Origin: Streptomyces sp. R33
Lineage (GTDB): Bacteria; Actinomycetota; Actinomycetes; Streptomycetales; Streptomycetaceae
DNA length: 64,000 nt
Assembly (NCBI RefSeq): GCF_041200175.1
Contig: NZ_CP165727.1
Location: 3,323,501-3,387,500 of the forward strand
Direction: 5' to 3'
Shown here: positions 17,125 through 24,132 of the stretch, one piece after another
Position numbering within the stretch: position 1 is the first letter of the stretch
How the letters are laid out: each line of letters begins with the position of its first letter
The notes under the pieces: model-generated
Database searches by the model: none
Seen by the model: the letters and a program-made list of their open reading frames with translations, nothing else
Told to the model about the DNA's origin: nothing
Made by a program: the position numbers and the translations under genes

Positions 17125-17448
17125 ATGGCGTGGCTGCTGGTGGTCGTCGCCGGAATGCTGGAGACCGGTTTCGCGGTCTGCCTCAAGCTGTCCCACGGGT
17201 TCACCCGGCTGTGGCCGACCATCGCCTTCGCCGCGTTCGCGCTCGGCAGCTTCGGGCTGCTCACCCTGGCCCTGAAGAAGCTGGACGTGGGCCCGGCCTA
17301 CGCGGTGTGGACGGGCATCGGGGCCGCCGGGACGGCCATCTACGGCATGGTCTTCCTCGGCGATCTGGTGTCGACGCTCAAACTCGTCTCGATCTCGCTG
17401 GTCATCCTGGGCGTCATCGGTCTCCAGCTGTCCGGTTCGGCTCACTGA
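17125..17448 (+). CDS. Small multidrug resistance family transporter (SugE/Gdx-like)
   Basis: 107 aa, four membrane helices and the membrane-embedded Glu13 used for proton-coupled antiport (MLETGFAVCLKLSHGFTRLW). The segments HGFTRLWPT and AYAVWTGIGAAGTAIYGM resemble the SugE/Gdx branch, whose members export guanidinium, more than the EmrE branch that exports bulky quaternary cations. Such transporters can act as dual-topology dimers. GGGGAGG precedes the ATG at good distance. The 3' end overlaps the convergent TetR gene by 35 nt. Confidence 0.88.
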   Translation: MAWLLVVVAGMLETGFAVCLKLSHGFTRLWPTIAFAAFALGSFGLLTLALKKLDVGPAYAVWTGIGAAGTAIYGMVFLGDLVSTLKLVSISLVILGVIGLQLSGSAH

Positions 17449-17986
17449 GCAGGCGCAGCAGCCGCATCAGCTCCCCGAGCCCCGGCTCCTCGCCCGGGGC
17501 TATCACGTACGACAGCGCGAGGCGCACGGCGAGCTCGCACCGCTGTGCCCCCTCTCCCGGGGTGAGCGCCGCCGAGGCCCGGTCGCGGACGGCCCGGGCC
17601 AGCTCCCCGGGCCCCGGGGCCGGTACGCCCGGCCGCACTCCCTGCCCGGGCGGCACGGGTAAGTTCCCGTCCCAGCACCCCGTCAGCAGGGCCCGTACGA
17701 GGGGGCGCGCGCGGGCCGCCCGTACGGTCCACTCCGCGACCGAGGCGAGGCGCTCGGCGGCCCCGGCCGGGGAGCGCAGGACCCGGTCCACCCCTTCGAG
17801 GTACCAGTCGGCCTCGCGGCGCACCAGGGCCCGACCCAGGCCCGCCTTGCCGCCGAACTCGTTGTAGAGGGTCTGCCGGGACACCCCGGCGGTGGCCGCG
17901 ACGTCGACCATCCGCACGGACGGCCAGGGGCGCGCCAAGAGCGCCGCTCCCGCCGCTTCCAGCAAGGACTCCCGGGCTGCCGGCAT
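17414..17986 (-). CDS. TetR-family transcriptional regulator
   Basis: 190 aa. The N-terminal helix-turn-helix is canonical (VRMVDVAATAGVSRQTLYNE, about 25-44); the C-terminal ligand domain contains the Cys-containing LLTGCWDGNLPVPPGQG region. ATG 17986 is chosen for its GGGGAGG site. The gene is convergent with the SMR exporter and overlaps its 3' end, so it is a plausible regulator of that exporter; the inverted repeat at 17088-17102 is the obvious candidate operator. The pairing is inferred from position only. Confidence 0.88.
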   Translation of the reverse strand: MPAARESLLEAAGAALLARPWPSVRMVDVAATAGVSRQTLYNEFGGKAGLGRALVRREADWYLEGVDRVLRSPAGAAERLASVAEWTVRAARARPLVRALLTGCWDGNLPVPPGQGVRPGVPAPGPGELARAVRDRASAALTPGEGAQRCELAVRLALSYVIAPGEEPGLGELMRLLRLLSEPNRTAGDR

Positions 17987-18136
17987 CCGCGCCTCCCCGC
18001 TCGACTTCCCCCGCTCCGATTCCCCGCTCGGCCTCCCCGCCAGAGTTGACGGACCGACAGATCCTGTCAAGGGCGCCTGTGGGTCGCACCGTGGACGCCG
18101 TTCGCCCGGTCCGGGGAGTCCCGATACTGTTCGGCC

Positions 18137-18943
18137 ATGCCCGAGTATGACGATGACCTCCGCCTTGCCCTTGAGCTCGCCGACGCGGCGGACGCCGCCA
18201 CGATGCAGCGTTTCCGCGCCCTCGACCTGAAGGTCGAGACGAAGCCGGACATGACCCCGGTGAGCGAGGCGGACAAGGCCGCCGAGGAGATCGTCCGGGC
18301 CGGGATCGAGGCCGCGCGGCCCGCCGACGCCATCCTGGGCGAGGAGTACGGCCTCAAGGGCAGCGGCCCGCGTCGCTGGGTCGTGGACCCGATCGACGGA
18401 ACGAAGAACTACGTGCGCGGCGTCCCCGTCTGGGCCACGCTGATCTCGCTGATGGCGGAGGGCGCCGACGGGGTCTTCCGGCCGGTGGTCGGGGTCGTCT
18501 CGGCGCCTGCGCTGGGCCGCCGCTGGTGGGCCGCGCAGGGCGGGGGCGCGTACGCCGGCGGTGCGCTGGGCGGCACGCCCGTACCGCTCGGGGTCTCGAA
18601 GGTGGGCACCCTGGGCGACGCCTCCTTCGCCTACTCCTCACTCAGCGGCTGGGAGGAGCAGGGCCGCCTCCCGGGGTTCCTGGACCTGACCCGGCAGTGC
18701 TGGCGCACCCGCGGCTACGGCGACTTCTGGCCGTACATGATGGTCGCGGAGGGCTCGCTCGACCTGTGCGCCGAGCCGGAGCTGAACCTGTGGGACATGG
18801 CCGCCATCGCGGTCGTGGTCCAGGAGGCGGGCGGCCGGTTCACCGACCTGGACGGCGCGGAGGGCGTGCACGGCGGGAACGCGGCGGCCTCGAACGGGCT
18901 GTTGCACGAGGAGATGCTGGGATATCTGCGCCCGCGCGCCTGA
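18137..18943 (+). CDS. hisN: Histidinol-phosphatase, inositol-monophosphatase type
   Basis: 268 aa, magnesium-dependent phosphatase of the inositol monophosphatase superfamily. Metal ligands are visible in GEEYG (about 69-73), WVVDPIDGTKNY (about 81-92) and LNLWDMAAIAVVVQEAGG (about 216-233). Actinobacteria use this HisN type, rather than the HAD or PHP type, for the penultimate step of histidine synthesis, and sequence and length fit that subgroup. A general inositol-phosphatase role cannot be excluded because no other his gene is nearby. A hairpin terminator follows at 18958. Confidence 0.88.
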   Translation: MPEYDDDLRLALELADAADAATMQRFRALDLKVETKPDMTPVSEADKAAEEIVRAGIEAARPADAILGEEYGLKGSGPRRWVVDPIDGTKNYVRGVPVWATLISLMAEGADGVFRPVVGVVSAPALGRRWWAAQGGGAYAGGALGGTPVPLGVSKVGTLGDASFAYSSLSGWEEQGRLPGFLDLTRQCWRTRGYGDFWPYMMVAEGSLDLCAEPELNLWDMAAIAVVVQEAGGRFTDLDGAEGVHGGNAAASNGLLHEEMLGYLRPRA

Positions 18944-18957
18944 GCCGTCCGGGCCCT

Positions 18958-18977
18958 GCACCCGGACAACCGGGTGC
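18958..18977 (+). terminator. Hairpin after hisN
   Basis: GCACCCGG-ACAA-CCGGGTGC forms a perfect 8-bp stem with a 4-nt loop, 15 nt after the hisN stop. No T-tract follows closely. Confidence 0.7.
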
Positions 18978-19134
18978 GCCCTCTTGATGACCCTCCGTGT
19001 CCATGGGAATCTGAGACTCCATCCGCTTGTGCGCTTGTGAAGGACTTCTCTAAGTTCCGTGCCCGTTCGGTGCGGACCTTCACCGGCTGCACCCACCCAA
19101 GCGGAGGGAATCTCCCCAGGAGGTGGCTCTCTTC

Positions 19135-19530
19135 ATGCTCGTCCGTGACGCCATGAGCACCGTGATCCTCACCCTCGGACCCGCCCACACCCTCCGGCAG
19201 GCGGCCTGCCTGATGTCCGGCCGACGGGTCGGCGCAGCCGTCGTCCTCGATCCCGACCACAGTGGGATCGGCATCCTGACCGAGCGCGACATCCTCAACT
19301 CCATCGGCGCGGGACACGATCCCGACCGGGAGTCCGTGGGCGCGCACACCACCAACAACGTGGTGTTCTGCACCCCGCAGGCCACCGTCCAGGAGGCCGC
19401 CGAGGCGATGGTCCACGGCGGCTTCCGCCATCTGATCGTGCTGGAGCACGGCGGGCCCGTCGGCATCGTGTCCGTACGCGATGTCATCCGCTGCTGGGTG
19501 CCGGCGCGGCGCAGCACCGTACCGGCGTAG
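19135..19530 (+). CDS. CBS-domain pair protein
   Basis: 131 aa made almost entirely of two CBS motifs (about 1-60 and 66-125), a fold that binds adenine nucleotides as an energy or redox sensor. Recognisable repeats are GIGILTERDILNSI and GPVGIVSVRDVIRCW. It has no attached catalytic domain, so it probably works by docking to another protein or as a free sensor. ATG 19135 has AGGAGG about 10 nt upstream. The 157 nt between the hisN hairpin and this gene contain no other gene. Confidence 0.9.
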   Translation: MLVRDAMSTVILTLGPAHTLRQAACLMSGRRVGAAVVLDPDHSGIGILTERDILNSIGAGHDPDRESVGAHTTNNVVFCTPQATVQEAAEAMVHGGFRHLIVLEHGGPVGIVSVRDVIRCWVPARRSTVPA

Positions 19531-19582
19531 CACCGCACCGGGGCAGCACCGGCCCGGCACCGCACGGACCGGCGCAAGCCGG

Positions 19583-19611
19583 AGGGCCGGGCCCCGTCGG
19601 GGTCCGGCCCT
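19583..19611. terminator. Bidirectional hairpin between CBS gene and katA
   Basis: AGGGCCGGGCCCC pairs with GGGGTCCGGCCCT across a 3-nt turn (13 bp, one G-U pair) between two convergent genes. Confidence 0.7.
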
Positions 19612-19633
19612 TCAGCTCTCGGCGAGCGGGGAA

Positions 19634-21103
19634 TCAGCCGCGGAGGGCCTGGACCGCGGCCTCCAGCCGCTTGCCGAAGTCACCGTCCGCCTGGCGGAAG
19701 TTGTCGATCGCGCGCTCGGCGATGTCGTCACGGGAGACCTTGGCGATGAAGCCGGACAGGTTCTCGATCAGACGGGACTTCTCGTCCTCGGACATCAGGC
19801 GGTAGAGGTTGCCCGCCTGGACGAAGTCGCTGTCCTCGGAGTGCACCGGGGCGGCGTGGTTGCCCGTGCCGCCGGTGACCGCGGTGGACTGCCACAGCGG
19901 GCGGTCCGTCTGGAAGGGGCCGCCGAAGCTGTTCGGCTCGTAGTTCTTCGCACCCTTGTGGCGGCCGTCGTACAGGAAGCCGTCACGGGAGTTGGTGCGC
20001 GCCTCGGTGGCGTGCGGGCGGTTCACCGGCAGGTGGTCGGCGTTGATGCCGACGCGGTAGCGGTGGGCGTCGCCGTACGCGAAGAGGCGGCCCTGGAGCA
20101 TCTTGTCCGGGGACGGGCCGATGCCGGGGACGAAGTGCGCCGGGCTGAAGATGCTCTGCTCGACCTCGGCGAAGACGTTCTCCGGGTTGCGGTTGAGCTC
20201 CAGCTTGCCGATCTCGATCGGCGGGTAGTCCTCGTGCGGCCACACCTTGGTGAGGTCGAACGGGTTGAAGCGGTACCCCGCCGCGTCCGCCGCCGGCATG
20301 ATCTGGACCTGCACGGTCCAGGTCGGGAACTCGCCGCGCTCGATGGACTCGCGCAGGTCGCGCTGGTGCGAGTCGGGGTCCTCGCCGGCGAGGGCGTTGG
20401 CCTCGGCCTGCGTGAGGTTCTTGATCCCCTGGTCGGTCTTGAAGTGGTACTTGACCCAGAAGACCTCGCCGGCCTCGTTGTTCCACTGGAACGTGTGCGA
20501 GCCGTAGCCGTTCATGTGCCGGTAGGACGCCGGTATGCCGCGGTCGCCGAACAGCCAGGTCACCTGGTGGGTGGACTCGGGCGACAGACCCCAGAAGTCC
20601 CAGACGTTGTCCGCCTCCTGCGAGCCCGTGTACGGGTCGCGCTTCTGGGTGTGGATGAAGTCGGGGAACTTGATGGCGTCCTTGATGAAGAACACCGGCG
20701 TGTTGTTGCCGACGAGGTCGTAGTTGCCCTCTTCGGTGTAGAACTTCAGCGCCCAGCCGCGGGGGTCGCGCACGGCGTCGGCCGCACCGAGGTTGCCCGC
20801 GACGGTGGAGAAGCGCAGGAAGGTCTCGGTCTGCTTGCCGACCTCGGACAGGAACTTCGCCCGGGTCCACTGCGACACGTCACGGGTGAGCGTGAAGGTG
20901 CCGTACGCGCCGGCGCCGCGGGCGTGCACGACGCGCTCCGGGATGCGCTCGCGGTTGAAGTGGGCCAGCTTCTCGAGGAGCAGCTGGTCCTGGACCAGAA
21001 CGGGACCTCCGACGCCGGCCGTCTCGCTGTTCTGGTTGTCGGCGACCGGAGCCCCGGCCTCCGTGGTGAGCGGTCCCTGCGTCACGTGCGCCTCCTGCGT
21101 CAT
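19634..21103 (-). CDS. katA: Monofunctional haem catalase
   Basis: 489 aa; breaks down hydrogen peroxide. Catalytic His60 (in [11 protein letters not shown]), Asn133 (VGNNTPVFF) and the haem-ligating Tyr343 ([12 protein letters not shown]) are in place, and the size fits small-subunit clade 3 catalases. A start six codons downstream (GTG 21085) has a better spaced AGGAGG and may be the true one, giving an N-terminus [13 protein letters not shown]. It is divergent from a Fur-family regulator, the arrangement of catA and catR in Streptomyces, and the shared region holds an inverted repeat at 21152-21166. Confidence 0.95.
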   Translation of the reverse strand: MTQEAHVTQGPLTTEAGAPVADNQNSETAGVGGPVLVQDQLLLEKLAHFNRERIPERVVHARGAGAYGTFTLTRDVSQWTRAKFLSEVGKQTETFLRFSTVAGNLGAADAVRDPRGWALKFYTEEGNYDLVGNNTPVFFIKDAIKFPDFIHTQKRDPYTGSQEADNVWDFWGLSPESTHQVTWLFGDRGIPASYRHMNGYGSHTFQWNNEAGEVFWVKYHFKTDQGIKNLTQAEANALAGEDPDSHQRDLRESIERGEFPTWTVQVQIMPAADAAGYRFNPFDLTKVWPHEDYPPIEIGKLELNRNPENVFAEVEQSIFSPAHFVPGIGPSPDKMLQGRLFAYGDAHRYRVGINADHLPVNRPHATEARTNSRDGFLYDGRHKGAKNYEPNSFGGPFQTDRPLWQSTAVTGGTGNHAAPVHSEDSDFVQAGNLYRLMSEDEKSRLIENLSGFIAKVSRDDIAERAIDNFRQADGDFGKRLEAAVQALRG

Positions 21104-21151
21104 TCCCTGCGTGTCCTGTCCTCGGCCTTTGCCGTACTCGATCCTACGATG

Positions 21152-21166
21152 GACTTTGTCTAAGTC
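21152..21166. promoter_or_regulatory. Candidate CatR/PerR operator
   Basis: GACTT-TGTCT-AAGTC is a 5-bp inverted repeat with a 5-bp centre in the AT-richer stretch between katA and the divergent Fur-family gene. Peroxide regulators of this family bind inverted repeats of this size overlapping the promoters they repress. The function is inferred from position. Confidence 0.5.
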
Positions 21167-21234
21167 AAGTAAGGATCCAACTCCACACAGGTTCGGGAGT
21201 TACACCCAATCCCCTCGCTGTTAGGCTGGTGTCC

Positions 21235-21651
21235 ATGAGTGACCTGCTGGAACGACTTCGCGGACGCGGATGGCGCATGACCGCACAGCGGCGCGTCGTG
21301 GCCGAGGTGCTCGACGGTGACCACGTTCACCTGACGGCCGACGAGGTGCACGCCCGGGCGGTGGACAAGCTGCCGGAGATCTCGCGCGCCACCGTCTACA
21401 ACACGCTGGGCGAGCTCGTGTCCCTCGGCGAGGTCCTGGAGGTCTCCACGGACCGCCGGGCCAAGCGGTACGACCCGAACGCCCACCAGCCCCACCAGCA
21501 CCTGGTCTGCGCCCAGTGCGGCGCGATCCGCGACGTGCACCCGTCGGGCAACCCGCTGGCCGACCTCCCGGACGCGGAGCGCTTCGGCTTCGTGGTGTCG
21601 GCGGTCGAGGTGACGTACCGGGGCCTGTGCCCGTCCTGCGCGGGGGCGTGA
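21235..21651 (+). CDS. catR: Fur-family peroxide-responsive repressor CatR
   Basis: 138 aa. A winged helix (recognition helix ISRATVYNTL, about 49-58) is followed by a dimerisation domain with the structural zinc site Cys92, Cys95, Cys132 and Cys135. A His-rich HQPHQHLVC segment supplies regulatory-metal ligands that in PerR proteins are oxidised by peroxide. Its divergent position next to the catalase gene matches Streptomyces CatR, which represses that catalase and itself. ATG 21235 is preferred; the absence of a clear ribosome-binding site and a TAGGCT box about 14 nt upstream suggest a very short or absent leader. Confidence 0.92.
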   Translation: MSDLLERLRGRGWRMTAQRRVVAEVLDGDHVHLTADEVHARAVDKLPEISRATVYNTLGELVSLGEVLEVSTDRRAKRYDPNAHQPHQHLVCAQCGAIRDVHPSGNPLADLPDAERFGFVVSAVEVTYRGLCPSCAGA

Positions 21652-21660
21652 CGAACGCGG

Positions 21661-21697
21661 ACGGGCCCGGGAGCGACGCTCCCGGGCCCGTCTTTTT
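21661..21697 (+). terminator. Intrinsic terminator after catR
   Basis: ACGGGCCCGGGAGC-GAC-GCTCCCGGGCCCGT gives a perfect 14-bp stem followed by CTTTTTG, a classical Rho-independent terminator with a real T-run. Confidence 0.92.
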
Positions 21698-21723
21698 GTC
21701 ATGAAACGTGTCGCGAAACGACT

Positions 21724-21753
21724 GAAGGCCCGGATCCAAGGATCCGGGCCTTC
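21724..21753 (-). terminator. Hairpin after initiator tRNA copy 1
   Basis: GAAGGCCCGGATCC-AA-GGATCCGGGCCTTC is a perfect 14-bp inverted repeat 9 nt beyond the tRNA 3' end. The same hairpin, differing only in loop sequence, follows the second tRNA copy at 23975-24005. Confidence 0.8.
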
Positions 21754-21762
21754 GGCCTTCAG

Positions 21763-21836
21763 TAGCGGGGACAGGATTTGAACCTGCGACCTCTGGGTTA
21801 TGAGCCCAGCGAGCTACCGAGCTGCTCCACCCCGCG
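21763..21836 (-). tRNA. Initiator tRNA-fMet (CAT), copy 1
   Basis: A 74-nt cloverleaf on the minus strand with anticodon CAT in CTGGGCTCATAACCCAG. Initiator hallmarks are present: three G-C pairs at the base of the anticodon stem and a mismatched first acceptor pair (C1 with U72). TTCAAAT forms the T-loop. CCA is not encoded; the sequence after the discriminator A reads CT. Identical to the copy at 24014-24087. Confidence 0.97.
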
Positions 21837-21927
21837 TCGGTAAACACGACTTTACGCGAGGCCCCCCGACAGATGCAAATCGCTTAACCATCCAGCCCCG
21901 CCGGCGCCCCGGGCACGGGGGCCAGGG

Positions 21928-23784
21928 TCAGGCGGAGAGCTCCTCGGCCAGCGCCTCGCGGAGCCTGGCCGCCCGCTCGGACACCTCCGCCGGCCCCAGC
22001 TCCATGGCCCGGACGCACCACTTCTGCCCCTCCGCCAGGTCCCCGTGCCGCGCAGCGAGGAGCCCCAGCCGCAACGCCGCCCGGCCGTGCCCGGCCACCG
22101 CGGCCCGGGTCCACCACAGCGCTGCCTCCGGCTCGTTCCCCTCGCGGGCGAGCAGCAGCCCGAGGTTGAACGCCCCGTTGCGGGAGCCCGCCTCCGCCGC
22201 CTCCCGGTACCACCGCGCCGCGACCGCCAGATCGCCCCGCGCAGCGGCCAGCATCCCGACCCGGACCTGCGCACGCCGGTGCCCCAGCTCGGCGGCCCGC
22301 TCGTACCACTCCTCGCTCTCGGTGCGCTCGGCGCCGCCGACCGGCTCGCCCAGCGCCACCGGCTCCGGCGGCGGAGCCAGCGATTCCAGCAGCGCGGCCA
22401 GCCGGAACGCCGCCTCCGCGCTGCCGCCGCCCGCGGCGCACCGCAGGTGCCGCTCCGCCGCCCGGTCCTCGCCGTCGCGGACCAGCGCGATGCCGACCTG
22501 GAGCGCCGCGTCCGTGTGGCCCGCCGACGCGGCCCGCTCGTACCACTTCAGCGCCGTCCGGTCGTCGTCCCGGCTCGCGAACAGGATCCCGAGGTTGAAC
22601 GCGGCGTCGACGCTGCCCGCCTCTGCCGCCTTCGAGAACCACGGCTCGGCCCCCGCCGCGTCGCCGACCTGCAACAGCATGATCGCGAGGGCGTTGGCGG
22701 CCTCCCGGTGGCCGGCGTAGGCCGCCCGCCGGTACCACTGCTCGGCCTGTGCGGTCCGCTCCTGTGCGGCGCACAGCAAAGCAAGGTTGTACGCCCCGTT
22801 CTGGTCGCCCGCGTCCATGGCGGTCCGGTACCACTTCTCCGCGGTCTGGGTCTCGCCCCGCGCGGCGTGCAACGCGCCCAGCGCATTGGCGGCGTTCCCG
22901 TCGCCGTCCTGTGCGGCGCGGTTCCACCACGCGACGGCGCTCTCCTCGTCGCCGGCGTCGCGCAGCAGGAAGCCGAGCGCGCACGCGGCCCGTGCCTCGC
23001 CCTGCTTGGCCGAGGTCAGGTACCAGCGCCCGGCCTCCTTGAGCTCCCCGCGCGCCTCCAGCAGGGCGCCCAGGTGCAGCGCGGCCCGCCGGTGCCCGCG
23101 CGCGGCGGCCTGCCGGTACCACTGCTCGGCCTCGGCGGGGTCGCCCTTGCGCAGGTGCCGGGCCAGCCGGTACGCGGCCTCGCGGTGCCCCTGCTCGGCC
23201 GCCTGGCGCAGCCAGCGCTCGACGCCCTTGTCACCGCGGTGCTCGAGCAGGTCGGCGAGCCCGTACGCACCCAGGGCATGGCCGGATTCGGCCGCCTGGC
23301 GCAGCCAGTATTCGGCGGCGGGCTCGTCCCCGCGCTCGCGGAAGTGGCGGCCCAGGGCGTGTGCGGCCGGCGCGGATCCGGCGACGGCGGCGACCCGCCA
23401 CCAGCCGGCGGCCTCCTCGGGGTAGCCCCGCTGGAGCAGCAGCACTCCCAGGTTGTTGGCGGCGGCGCGGTCCCCTTCCGCGGTGGCGCCGCGCAGGTAC
23501 GGCTCGGCGCCGGTCAGGTCGCCGCGGCGCAGCAGGAGCGCCCCGAGCACGCTCATCGCGCCCGGGTCACCCCGGTCGGCCGCGACCCGGTGCCGTGCTT
23601 CCAGCTCGGCGTCGCTCGCCGGATCGGTCTCGGCGAACATTTCTTCCGCGAAATCCGCATCGGTCAGTGCGGTCTGCGCGTTAACGACCGGAGCCTCCTC
23701 GTTGGCCTCTGCGCCCGATTCGACTTCCGCCCTCACAAACCGCCCTGTCTCCAGCAGAGTTGACCTGTCCCCCATAAATCCCAT
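21928..23784 (-). CDS. Sel1-like/TPR repeat protein
   Basis: 618 aa, acidic at the N-terminus (about 1-60) and then about fourteen 36-residue Sel1-like helical repeats. Recurring signatures are A-x-x-LG, AExWYRxAAxxGH and AAxxLAxLL, for example EAEQWYRQAAARGHRRAALH. Such solenoids are scaffolds for protein-protein contacts; no enzymatic or membrane segment is visible. ATG 23784 has AGGTGA at 8 nt; a second ATG three codons later is possible. It is flanked on both sides by identical initiator tRNA genes on the same strand. Confidence 0.9.
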   Translation of the reverse strand: MGFMGDRSTLLETGRFVRAEVESGAEANEEAPVVNAQTALTDADFAEEMFAETDPASDAELEARHRVAADRGDPGAMSVLGALLLRRGDLTGAEPYLRGATAEGDRAAANNLGVLLLQRGYPEEAAGWWRVAAVAGSAPAAHALGRHFRERGDEPAAEYWLRQAAESGHALGAYGLADLLEHRGDKGVERWLRQAAEQGHREAAYRLARHLRKGDPAEAEQWYRQAAARGHRRAALHLGALLEARGELKEAGRWYLTSAKQGEARAACALGFLLRDAGDEESAVAWWNRAAQDGDGNAANALGALHAARGETQTAEKWYRTAMDAGDQNGAYNLALLCAAQERTAQAEQWYRRAAYAGHREAANALAIMLLQVGDAAGAEPWFSKAAEAGSVDAAFNLGILFASRDDDRTALKWYERAASAGHTDAALQVGIALVRDGEDRAAERHLRCAAGGGSAEAAFRLAALLESLAPPPEPVALGEPVGGAERTESEEWYERAAELGHRRAQVRVGMLAAARGDLAVAARWYREAAEAGSRNGAFNLGLLLAREGNEPEAALWWTRAAVAGHGRAALRLGLLAARHGDLAEGQKWCVRAMELGPAEVSERAARLREALAEELSA

Positions 23785-23974
23785 CGTCGCATCACCTGCT
23801 ACCCGCGTACACCTGGTATGTCGCAGCCTGTGAGGTCACTACAGCGTTTTGTCGACATGCCCACAGAGAGATAAGTCAAACACGCTCCCGCCCCAACTCA
23901 CCCGTCCCAGCTACCTCGTGACTCCCGCGTGTCCCCCTGGACATGACGAAGGACGTGTCGAACCTGGACATGAC

Positions 23975-24005
23975 GAAGGCCCGGATCCCATGGATCCGGG
24001 CCTTC
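23975..24005 (-). terminator. Hairpin after initiator tRNA copy 2
   Basis: GAAGGCCCGGATCC-CAT-GGATCCGGGCCTTC has the same 14-bp stem as the hairpin after copy 1, with a 3-nt loop. Beyond it the 17-base direct repeat CCTGGACATGACGAAGG occurs twice (starting near 23937 and 23963). Confidence 0.8.
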
Positions 24006-24013
24006 ATCTTCAG

Positions 24014-24087
24014 TAGCGGGGACAGGATTTGAACCTGCGACCTCTGGGTTATGAGCCCAGCGAGCTACCGAGCTGCTCCACCCCGCG
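24014..24087 (-). tRNA. Initiator tRNA-fMet (CAT), copy 2
   Basis: Sequence identical over all 74 nt to the gene at 21763-21836, including the C1-U72 mismatch, the three G-C anticodon-stem pairs and the unencoded CCA. It is downstream of the UPF0182 gene with a 45-nt gap and may be transcribed on its own. Confidence 0.97.
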
Positions 24088-24132
24088 TCGGTGAAACCAC
24101 AGTATCACGACGCGGGACTGAGCCATTACCCG

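Noticed and set aside
13659..17264. A 1,201-codon minus-strand frame opposite aroA and rsgA
   Set aside because: Same GC artefact. The opposite-strand genes carry complete EPSP synthase and RsgA motifs.
19008..19033. GGAAT-N18-GTG upstream of the CBS-domain gene
   Set aside because: The -10 should be GTT; the third base differs and the start is more than 100 nt away. Not strong enough to call a SigR promoter.
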